DNA of 25,412 nt from JANQIV01 sp050117315 (GTDB lineage Bacteria; Bacteroidota; Ignavibacteria; Ignavibacteriales; Melioribacteraceae), in contig JASFMY010000106.1 of assembly GCA_050117315.1 (NCBI GenBank), positions 1-25,412 of the forward strand, written 5' to 3'. Positions 1 to 6,012 of the stretch are shown here, piece by piece (within the stretch, counting starts at the first letter, position 1; each line of letters opens with the position of its first letter). The position numbers and the translations under genes are program-made. Under the pieces are notes generated by a model. It was not told the DNA's origin and ran no database searches. It saw nothing but the letters and a program-made list of their open reading frames with translations.

Positions 1-2
1 AT

Positions 3-296
3 AAGAAACTCAAATCGATTATTAACTATTCTTTACTAATCATTGATGATTTTGCTTTTAAGAAAATAGAGCAGAAGATGGCTGAGCTGCTTTATGCTGT
101 TGTTGATGCGAGATATGGAAACGGATCAATTATTTTAACTTCCAATCGATCTATGGCAGACTGGAGTAGTATTTTCCCCGATCAAATTATGGCTAATGCT
201 TTAATGGATAGACTCTGTCACAATGCTCATCAAATCATAATTAAAGGTGAATCTTTCAGAAGAAAATTTAATCCTAACTTCAAGGAAAATAACTGA
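3..296 (+). CDS. istB: IS21-family helper ATPase IstB, C-terminal fragment
   Basis: The frame is open from the window edge, so about two thirds of the protein (including Walker A) lies outside. What remains matches the C-terminal half of IstB-like AAA+ ATPases. The Walker B strand LLIIDDFAF comes first, then the sensor strand SIILTSNRS, then a lid region with LMDRLCHNAHQIIIKGES, ending in a short basic tail. IstB proteins assemble on DNA in an ATP-dependent way and stimulate the IstA transposase of IS21 elements. The first ATG in the visible frame, at 78, is internal to the domain and is not the start. The gene is followed by the element's right terminal repeats. Nothing suggests that this fragment is itself mutated. 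Confidence 0.9.
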   Translation, partial: KKLKSIINYSLLIIDDFAFKKIEQKMAELLYAVVDARYGNGSIILTSNRSMADWSSIFPDQIMANALMDRLCHNAHQIIIKGESFRRKFNPNFKENN

Positions 297-360
297 TTTT
301 TTGAAACGCTAAAATGGAAAATTCACTAATTTTACAGATCGCTATTTGATATATTCGGGG

Positions 361-399
361 TGGGGAATACTTTTGATCCTAATGGGGAGTTTTCTGACC
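361..399 (+). repeat. Two IS21 terminal direct repeats
   Basis: Positions 361-378 (TGGGGAATACTTTTGATC) and 383-399 (TGGGGAGTTTTCTGACC) are imperfect direct repeats of about 17 bp. In IS21 elements such subterminal repeats are thought to be the transposase-binding sites. They sit just inside the proposed right tip at 407. Confidence 0.55.
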
Positions 400-407
400 C
401 GTGGACA

Positions 408-694
408 TTCCGGGTTTGCTGTTTCTACTATGTTTATTGTTTGGCCTTTCGATATTTTTCCGTTTTTTTGCGGTAGGTTGCTTCTAAATCATCCGGGGAT
501 TGTAAGCACGATGAATTTAACTCTTCAGCTTTTTTTATCAATATCTTATTTTCTTCTTCTTGAAAATGTTCTTTATATACTCTTTTGAATATTTCGAACT
601 CTTTGCTTTGACTATACTTTGATTTTATTTTATGATATAGCCGGTAATATATATGTCCTATCTTTTCTATTTGTCTCGGGAGTTGCGACCCCCT
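408..694 (-). pseudogene. Frameshifted transposase remnant, IS1182/ISNCY-like
   Basis: Read on the minus strand from 694 to 434 there is an open frame with no ATG. It contains QIEKIGHIYYRL, then FKRVYKEHF, then LQSPDDLEATYRKK. The last resembles the conserved (S/N)P.DPDATYR.K block of a large transposase family common in Bacteroidota and Firmicutes. Homology continues in the next frame with GQTINIVETANPE, the block that normally follows, so there is a frameshift at or near the A7 run (463-469). The remnant lacks the N-terminal part (in-frame stop at 695-697). It also lacks everything after ETANPE, where the IS21 tip begins. The family name is from motif memory; the transposase call is firmer than the subfamily. 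Confidence 0.65.
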
Positions 695-706
695 TTAATT
701 TATAGA

Positions 707-807
707 TGAGTCTGCTCCCAAAAGCCTAAAATTCAATTTTTAGGCTTTGTTTTTGAGCTGTTTTCAAAACATTTTTTCATCCAAAATACCTTTTGGGAGG
801 GGACTCA
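707..807. repeat. About 100-bp unit bounded by imperfect inverted repeats
   Basis: The left arm at 708-725 begins GAGTCTGCTCCCAAAAG. The right arm at 789-806, on the opposite strand, begins GAGTCCCCTCCCAAAAG, so all but two of the 17 positions match. Bases 707 and 807 extend the pairing by one. The arms look like insertion-sequence terminal inverted repeats facing each other with only 63 bp between them. The unit separates the transposase remnant from the point where histidine kinase homology starts. It could be an internally deleted IS or a MITE-like unit. I see no clear target-site duplication. Confidence 0.5.
721..748. terminator. Hairpin resembling a bidirectional intrinsic terminator
   Basis: AAAGCCTAAAA (721-731) and TTTTAGGCTTT (738-748) form a perfect 11-bp stem with a 6-base loop, followed on the plus strand by TGTTTTTG. 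It lies inside the inverted-repeat unit and no intact gene ends just before it. It may be the terminator of a lost transposase gene. Confidence 0.4.
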
Positions 808-1592
808 AAAATATAAAAGAACAATTGTATGTAATTCCTGACGATAGGTATATTTTTATTAATACACTTCAAAAGGAAGGAAAAATTGAAGGTTTTAAAA
901 CGCAGCTTAGATGTAAAGATTCCAGTATTATTTGGGTGTTAATCTCTGCAAGAATCGTTGATGATGAAACTGATGAGTGCTTCAATTCAATTGAGAGAGA
1001 TGCTCATAGACTATTACGGACTATAGATTTGATTCTGAATATTTCTGATATTGAATCAGGTTCTTATAAAGCAAAATTTGAAAAAATTCATTTGGTCGAT
1101 GAAGTACTTAAACCAGTGAAAAAAGAATTTCAACGGAGTGCTGAATTGAAAAATATAAAGTTAACTTTGAAAAATCTTACTGAAAGCTGCGATTATGTTA
1201 AAGCAGATAGGTATACCATTACTCAAATATTTATTAACCTGGTAGACAATGCAATAAATTATACTCCAAAAGGAACAATTACTTTATTTGTTTACTGTGT
1301 TGATGGTGAATTGGTTGTTGACGTAGCTGATACAGGTATTGGGATATCGGCAGAGTACATTCCAAACCTTTTCAATAAATTCTCGCAAGAGGAGGTGGGA
1401 TATAGTAGAAAATTTGAAGGTAACGGACTTGGGCTTGCTCTTGTAAAAAATCATTGCGAAATAAATAATGTCGACATCTCCGTTGTGAGCAAAAAAGGAG
1501 AAGGATCAATATTTAGCGTTAAATTTTCCGATATCCTTTCAATACCGTCTCAATTTTCTCTGAAAAAAGTAACTATCGATAGAGAGTTATAA
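807..1592 (+). pseudogene. Truncated PAS/histidine kinase lacking the phospho-acceptor helix
   Basis: The frame is open from 747 but contains no ATG anywhere. Its only early start-like codon is a TTG inside the upstream hairpin. Recognisable homology begins near 813. A partial PAS domain (about 813-970) contains EQLYV...DDR and SIIWVLISAR. The second HisKA helix follows directly (FNSIERDAHRLLRTIDLILNIS, from about 978). The first HisKA helix with the H-E-L-R-T-P phospho-acceptor box is absent, which points to an internal deletion near 966-984. The HATPase domain is complete by eye: N-box NLVDNAINYTPKG (about 1236), G1 DTGIGIS (about 1329) and G2 GNGLGLALVK (about 1419). A kinase without its acceptor histidine and without a start is most likely a decayed gene. 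A 'kinase-dead' dimerising remnant is a less likely alternative. No response regulator is adjacent. Confidence 0.7.
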
Positions 1593-1670
1593 AAAAGTTA
1601 TTTAAGAAAATGTGTCTTTAACTAGCTTTCTCTTGATATAACAGTTTTAAAGCGAACAAAATATTTTTAA

Positions 1671-2138
1671 TTAAACATCACTCTCATCCGGTGTGGTAAC
1701 AAGTACCGGGCATTTAGCATACCTTATAACTTTCTCTGCAACGCTGCCGAGCAAAGTATGTAAAACCCCTGTTCTTCCGTGTGTGGCAAGCACTATCAAA
1801 TCGGATTTAATTTCTTTTGAATATTTTACAATCTCTTCGTAATCAATTCCCTTTAGCAGCACTGGAATTATTTTTGCCCCGGCATCTTTTGAATATTTTG
1901 CAACTTCTTCATTCAACTGCTCTTTGGCTTTTTCCTGCATTGATGCCATTACTTCTTTTTCGTCAACGTCCAGAGAACGCATAGCCAAAAACGGGGGAGA
2001 TTTTTCCAAAACATAAACAAGGTATATTTCAGCTTCCCACCTTTCTGCAATGTCTTTAGCATAATCCAATGCCGTTAATGAAAGTTTGCTGAGGTCCGTG
2101 GGCACAATTATTTTTCTAATATTTAATATACTTTTCAT
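1671..2138 (-). CDS. Universal stress protein, UspA family
   Basis: A single-domain Usp protein of 155 residues, close to the usual 140-160. The N-terminal strand and loop IIVPTDLS (10-17) supplies the conserved Asp near the adenine pocket. The C-terminal nucleotide-binding signature is ATHGRTGVLHTLLGS (118-132), the common variant of G-2x-G-9x-G(S/T) in which the first Gly is Ala. This suggests an ATP-binding rather than a non-binding Usp. The start codon overlaps the stop of the upstream anti-sigma gene by four bases (ATGA, 2135-2138), a typical arrangement for translational coupling. It is thus the last gene of the sigma/anti-sigma unit, and is probably made under the same stress signal. 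The exact ligand and role cannot be told from sequence. Confidence 0.9.
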   Translation of the reverse strand: MKSILNIRKIIVPTDLSKLSLTALDYAKDIAERWEAEIYLVYVLEKSPPFLAMRSLDVDEKEVMASMQEKAKEQLNEEVAKYSKDAGAKIIPVLLKGIDYEEIVKYSKEIKSDLIVLATHGRTGVLHTLLGSVAEKVIRYAKCPVLVTTPDESDV

Positions 2139-2974
2139 AAGAAACCAGCCAGAAATTTATTTTCGATTAAGTTTGGGTTTTCATTTGATACCAGGGAATA
2201 GACATTGTTGCCTGAAATCCACAAAAATGTGTTGTGGTCGGGTTTGTTTATTTTTACTACGTTTCCGTCAGTCAAATAATTTATTAAATCACTGGAAAGG
2301 TCCAATACCTTCATTGAAGTAAAATATTTTCTTTCTACCTGGTATAAATATAGTATTTGTCCTTCTTTTCCTGTATAAACATGATGCGCAAATTTTTGAC
2401 CTTTATCCTCGGAAACTACTGCTCCGACCAAATTCCAGTCATTAAAAGTGGGGACACTGCAAATATAGTTAACCCCGTTTTTCTTGAAAAATTTTAAAAT
2501 TTCTTCCGGGTTATTGCTGGCTATCTGCACAGCTAATTCACCATTAATAATACTGTTAAAGTTTCGTTCAGCCTGAACCGCCATGTTAAAATTGCCGGAT
2601 TGTTCATTAAATAATTCAACAGGATCTACTGTAGAACCATTATTAAAGTAAAAAACAAGGCCGAACAAAATTATCGCTGCAAATGCAAATCGCGGAGATT
2701 TAAAGATACTCCAGATGTCAAAACTCTTTTGGGGTTTTGCAGCAGGAACGTTATTTGATTTTATAGTTGCTTGAATAACAGACTCTCTTAATTGCTCCGG
2801 AGCTCTCCTACCGGCAAACCGTTCTCTTAATAAATTTTTCACCGACCTTTGTACATTATATTCAAAACGTAATTCATCACATGCTGAAATAGCTTTTTCG
2901 ATTTCTTTGACTTTTTGCGGATCTGTTATCTGATCATCTACAAATGCAGTAATGTTTTCGTTTATTGGATCCAT
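2135..2974 (-). CDS. Membrane-spanning anti-sigma factor
   Basis: 279 residues. A short cytoplasmic helical domain (about 5-55, ITAFVDDQITDP...CDELRFEYNVQ) resembles the anti-sigma domain of ECF anti-sigma factors. One transmembrane segment follows at about 94-111, then a periplasmic domain of about 165 residues. The only Cys in the N-terminal domain is C32; the HxxxCxxC zinc motif of ZAS-type anti-sigma factors is missing, so zinc or redox sensing of the RsrA type is unlikely. Motifs in the periplasmic part (WNLVGAVV, FAHHVYTG, HNTFLWISGNNVYSLV) recall the sensor domains of RsiW/ChrR-like membrane anti-sigma factors, but I cannot name the signal. The gene follows the ECF sigma gene after 6 bases, which is the main support for the role. 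It ends overlapping the uspA start. Confidence 0.8.
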   Translation of the reverse strand: MDPINENITAFVDDQITDPQKVKEIEKAISACDELRFEYNVQRSVKNLLRERFAGRRAPEQLRESVIQATIKSNNVPAAKPQKSFDIWSIFKSPRFAFAAIILFGLVFYFNNGSTVDPVELFNEQSGNFNMAVQAERNFNSIINGELAVQIASNNPEEILKFFKKNGVNYICSVPTFNDWNLVGAVVSEDKGQKFAHHVYTGKEGQILYLYQVERKYFTSMKVLDLSSDLINYLTDGNVVKINKPDHNTFLWISGNNVYSLVSNENPNLIENKFLAGFL

Positions 2975-2980
2975 TTACTT

Positions 2981-3562
2981 TTATACATAACCTTTTTCTT
3001 TTGCGTAATTGTGTAATTTAGCGTACAGCATTTTTCTTGCCCTGTGAAGCCTTGAACGTACAGTACCAACAGGACAATCTATGAAATCGGCAATTTCTTC
3101 GTAGTTAAATCCTTCTATATCGGAAAGTATAATTACTGTTCTAAAATCTTCCGGTAAACCCGAAATGGCCGATGAAATATCATCGTCAAGTAATTTGCTG
3201 AAAACGTCTGTTTCCGCATGTTGTGTTTTGATATCTGTTGCCTTTATATTTTCATAAAAATTTTGAATATCATCGTAATCAACTTTGTCCGGTTCTTTCG
3301 ACGATTTACGGTAATCGTTGATAAACGAATTCTTCAATATTCTAAACAACCAAGCCTTGCAATTAGTGCCCCGTTCAAACTTATCAAAGAAGCGAAAAGC
3401 CTTTAAAAAAGTTTCCTGAACCAAATCTTGGGCGTCGTCAATATCCCCGGTCATTTTTAGTGCGAAATTATAAAGTGCATCTATATGAGGAAGAGCTTCT
3501 TGTTCGAACTCCTTATAATCTACATTATTACCTGAATTATTTGTCTTTTCTTCTGTTATCAT
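2981..3562 (-). CDS. ECF-type RNA polymerase sigma factor
   Basis: 193 residues, the usual size for a group 4 (extracytoplasmic function) sigma factor. Region 2 (about 25-90) contains DAQDLVQETFLKAF and then GTNCKAWLFRILKNSFINDYRK, the -10 recognition and core-binding part. Region 4 (about 130-183) contains LPEDFRTVIILSDIEGFNYEEIA and the recognition helix GTVRSRLHRARK (166-177), which reads the -35 element. The sequence style (NxKAWLFRILxNxFIxxYRK, EGFxYEEIADFxxCPVGTVRSR) is like the RpoE/SigR-SigH branch, yet the partner downstream lacks the zinc motif usually paired with SigR-like factors. The downstream membrane anti-sigma gene presumably holds this protein inactive until a stress signal arrives. 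The M14 peptidase gene ends 54 bases upstream on the same strand. Confidence 0.92.
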   Translation of the reverse strand: MITEEKTNNSGNNVDYKEFEQEALPHIDALYNFALKMTGDIDDAQDLVQETFLKAFRFFDKFERGTNCKAWLFRILKNSFINDYRKSSKEPDKVDYDDIQNFYENIKATDIKTQHAETDVFSKLLDDDISSAISGLPEDFRTVIILSDIEGFNYEEIADFIDCPVGTVRSRLHRARKMLYAKLHNYAKEKGYV

Positions 3563-3616
3563 TTTATTATTGCCATGCGTATCTATTAAAATTAAACTAA
3601 ATAAAAATAATATAAT

Positions 3617-5080
3617 TTATTCGAAAAGCAATCCGTTCATTTTAATATTTTTCTGCACATTTAAATTTATCACAAAGCCGTTAAGAATTACGTATTTAAT
3701 TAAATTTTTTTCTTTTATAATGAAATTGGCCGGTTCATCCACGGTTATTTCATTAGAATAAGAATTTTCATTTGAAATAATGTTGATTGGGAATTTTGAA
3801 AAGTTTATTCCTTCAGGTATTTTTTTAACTTTTATACTTGTATATCCCATCTTATGGAGAGAAGAAAAATCAATATTCTTTAGTTCATCGTAATTATCAA
3901 ATATTTTCTCATAAGTTTTCCCTTTTTCCAGTACCATGCCTTCGCAGTTAAAATCTTCGTAACCGTAAAAAATTGATAAGTCGCCAAAGTCTTCGATATT
4001 GCTCGTCAAATAGAAATTCTCTGCACCATTAATATTTTTTTCATCCTGGTTTACTCCGATGTCAACTGTATAATGCTTTCCATTATAATTGTATTTTAGA
4101 TTTCTGAACAATTTGTTGAAAATTAATTTATCATTTTCAGGGATAGTGTTATAAATTTCAATGTCTGCGTTTTGGTAATATCTATTTGAAATGGATTCAA
4201 AGGCAGTCAGCAGGGCAGTGAAGTTTAATTTTCTTACAAACTGCTTTTCACTATCGTTTTTCCATCCGCCTGATTCTATTAAAACCGAACTTGTACCCCA
4301 TTTGATGAAGTTGTCACCGAAAGCCCTCGGCTCAAATTCATCATCATACCTGCCGATATGTCCGGGAATTATTTTGGAAAGTTCCTGGTATAAATTAACT
4401 ATCAGTTTCATAGTATTTGAGCGGACTTCATTAATATCACGTTCGTAATTAAAAGGCGGGGCCAAAAAAGAAATTGTTGCTGTTTGAAAACTTCTCCCAG
4501 CAGAGTACCTTGTATTCTGATCGTGCAGGTTAAACCCGAATTTCGGTTTAATGCTGTCGCGAACAGCTTTTAAGGTTCGGGATTCCGGGAACTGGAGGCG
4601 TAAAGCATCCCGGTTTAAATCAATCTCAAGTGCGTTTCTTCTTTCAAAGTTCTGCGCACCGTCCGGGTTTAACATTGGTATGAAATGCAGTTTTAAGGTT
4701 TTTAAAATATTTTTTCTGAAATTGTTATAGTCGTCATTTGCCGAAAAGAAATTAAAAATATCAAACAAAGCCATCGTTGCGGTCGGCTCGTCACCGTGCA
4801 TTTGAGACCATAATAAAACGTCAACATCGCCGCTTCCGGCTGAGATTAAATAAATATCCCTCCCTTCTAACGATTTTCCGGCAACCCTGTATTTAAAAAT
4901 ATCCTTATCCAGATTTTTAATTAATTCTACTATCGCGGAATTTTTGAATCTTCTGTCCGTAATAGATTTTTCTAAATACTTATGGTGGTTTTCGTAGAAT
5001 GAATATGTTAAGAAGTTTTGGCTCAATAAATTTCCTTTTAATAAAATGATTAAAGAAAAAATAACAATTAAATTTTTCAT
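3617..5080 (-). CDS. Exported M14-family zinc carboxypeptidase
   Basis: 487 residues with an N-terminal signal peptide (basic start, hydrophobic 4-19, likely cleavage after LLSQ), so it is probably periplasmic or secreted. The peptidase domain spans about 30-300. H95 and E98 in MHGDEPT and H186 in NLHDQN are the expected zinc ligands. NPDG (138-141) and LNRD (155-158) are substrate-pocket motifs, and E269 in LIESGGW is the expected catalytic glutamate. All catalytic residues of an active M14 enzyme therefore appear present. About 190 residues follow that I do not recognise; similar extensions occur in Bacteroidota M14 proteins. The gene lies between the terminator of the beta-barrel gene and the ECF sigma gene, on the same strand. 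Whether it shares the sigma transcript is unclear, since 54 bases separate them. The substrate is unknown (peptides or peptidoglycan stems are possible). Confidence 0.88.
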   Translation of the reverse strand: MKNLIVIFSLIILLKGNLLSQNFLTYSFYENHHKYLEKSITDRRFKNSAIVELIKNLDKDIFKYRVAGKSLEGRDIYLISAGSGDVDVLLWSQMHGDEPTATMALFDIFNFFSANDDYNNFRKNILKTLKLHFIPMLNPDGAQNFERRNALEIDLNRDALRLQFPESRTLKAVRDSIKPKFGFNLHDQNTRYSAGRSFQTATISFLAPPFNYERDINEVRSNTMKLIVNLYQELSKIIPGHIGRYDDEFEPRAFGDNFIKWGTSSVLIESGGWKNDSEKQFVRKLNFTALLTAFESISNRYYQNADIEIYNTIPENDKLIFNKLFRNLKYNYNGKHYTVDIGVNQDEKNINGAENFYLTSNIEDFGDLSIFYGYEDFNCEGMVLEKGKTYEKIFDNYDELKNIDFSSLHKMGYTSIKVKKIPEGINFSKFPINIISNENSYSNEITVDEPANFIIKEKNLIKYVILNGFVINLNVQKNIKMNGLLFE

Positions 5081-5118
5081 AATATTTTTAAAAATTAATG
5101 ACTATAAGAATAAAAATG

Positions 5119-5145
5119 AAAAAAGGGCTCGTAAAATGAACCCTT
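5119..5145 (-). terminator. Intrinsic terminator of the beta-barrel gene
   Basis: On the minus strand AAGGGTTC (5145-5138) pairs with GAGCCCTT (5130-5123), an 8-bp stem with one G.U pair and a 7-base loop. The stem runs into a T tract ending at 5119. It sits 33 bases beyond the stop of the outer-membrane protein gene and just before the M14 gene, so it separates the two transcription units. Confidence 0.7.
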
Positions 5146-5177
5146 AAATATAGCTAAAAGATATTATGAAAAATAGC

Positions 5178-5822
5178 TTAGTACATTAAGCCGATATTAA
5201 GTGTGAGGTAGAAATGATTCAAATCTTTTCTGAACTTACCGTATAGGTTTTCTACGCCTTCGTCAAATAAGTGGGCGATATAGTAGCGAGCGTTGATACC
5301 AACCAAATTGTCTTTGCTCAATCCAAAATTTGCGCCTAGACCTACATAACCGCCAGCAGCGTATTTAGTTTGAGCTTTTGCGAATGCGCTGAAAAATTCC
5401 CTGTCGTACGGGGTAGTAAAAACAAGCGTCGGGCCTACACCGAAGCTAAAATACGGTCTTAAATTGTCCGTAATTGACTCATGGAAAAGCCTGTATTGAA
5501 CGCCGAAATTAACCGGTACCAGGAAAACCCTGTTCTTTTTATTTAGCGTGTATGATGTGCCGAAATAAGGATCAATTATTTCAACTTCCCTTTCGTCTTT
5601 TGATTCGGTTATGCCTAGGTCAACAAAACCTGTTATTGTTGTTGTAAATTCTTTTCTTAGAAAAGTGCCTAAGCCGAAACCTCCCTCGCCAAACATTAGA
5701 TCAACTCCCCATGAATTCGGAGGGAATTGTTCAGGTGGTTTTTTAGGAGCTAATTCACCTATTTTTTGAGCATTTGTAAATAAAAATGGAATAAGCAAAA
5801 GTATTATTGCAGTTACTCTCAT
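5178..5822 (-). CDS. Outer-membrane beta-barrel protein, small porin-like family
   Basis: 214 residues with a signal peptide (MRVTAIILLLIPFLFTNAQ, cleavage likely after NAQ). Alternating hydrophobic/polar strands rich in Gly and aromatics follow: WGVDLMFGEGGFGLG, VFLVPVNFGVQYRLF, RPYFSFGVGPTLVF, YVGLGANFGL and YLTLNIGLMY. The C-terminal aromatic residue (Tyr) is typical of BAM-inserted barrels. The pattern suggests an 8-stranded barrel of the OmpA/OmpW-like size, but no specific family is certain. The start is supported by AGGAA (5829-5833) six bases upstream of the ATG. It has its own terminator, is divergent from the addB-like gene, and is probably monocistronic. A function beyond an outer-membrane location cannot be inferred. 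Confidence 0.8.
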   Translation of the reverse strand: MRVTAIILLLIPFLFTNAQKIGELAPKKPPEQFPPNSWGVDLMFGEGGFGLGTFLRKEFTTTITGFVDLGITESKDEREVEIIDPYFGTSYTLNKKNRVFLVPVNFGVQYRLFHESITDNLRPYFSFGVGPTLVFTTPYDREFFSAFAKAQTKYAAGGYVGLGANFGLSKDNLVGINARYYIAHLFDEGVENLYGKFRKDLNHFYLTLNIGLMY

Positions 5823-6012
5823 TTTAATTTCCTGTATATTTATATTTAAGTCTCAAGTTAATTATCTTTTTAAAAAAGTCAATACTATAAAAATTCAATA
5901 ATCCGCTTATGTATTCTATCTTACAAAATTATTGCCGGATTTGTTCACTTTCAACCGGTGAAATAAATTTCTTAGCTTTTGACAACAATAATTTACTCAG
6001 CATGTAGTTAAA
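5823..6012. other. Divergent intergenic region
   Basis: 190 AT-rich bases between the beta-barrel gene (minus) and the addB-like gene (plus). They must hold promoters for both. On the minus strand TTG-N19-TAACTTGA is a weak candidate. On the plus strand TAGCTTTTG near 5974 is a weak candidate. I see no RNA gene, riboswitch or clear operator. Confidence 0.35.

Larger units (their letters stand above)
1..407 (+). mobile_element. Right end of an IS21-family insertion sequence (5' part outside window)
   Basis: The segment holds the tail of istB followed by about 110 noncoding bases carrying two copies of a TGGGGA...TTTTGATC-like repeat. It ends at GTGGACA, position 407. IS21-family elements typically end in 5'-TG...CA-3' and carry several copies of a short repeat near each end; the reverse complement of this end starts TGTCCACGGGTCAG, which fits that style. 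The right boundary is supported independently because transposase homology on the opposite strand (entry at 408) begins immediately after it. istA and the left end are not in the window. Assignment to IS21 is confident; the exact boundary is inferred. Confidence 0.7.

Noticed and set aside
346..588. Plus-strand 80-codon frame with hydrophobic, membrane-like translation
   Set aside because: It overlaps the IS21 right end and the antisense transposase remnant, whose codons explain the sequence. It has no ribosome binding site and the hydrophobicity comes from AT-rich antisense codons.
747..806. N-terminal 20 codons of the kinase frame, from TTG at 747
   Set aside because: They lie inside the hairpin and inverted-repeat unit and show no PAS similarity, so I start the kinase remnant at 807.
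1593..1670. Possible terminator between the convergent kinase remnant and uspA
   Set aside because: AAGA...TCTT pairing is only about 4 bp with a large loop; too weak to call.
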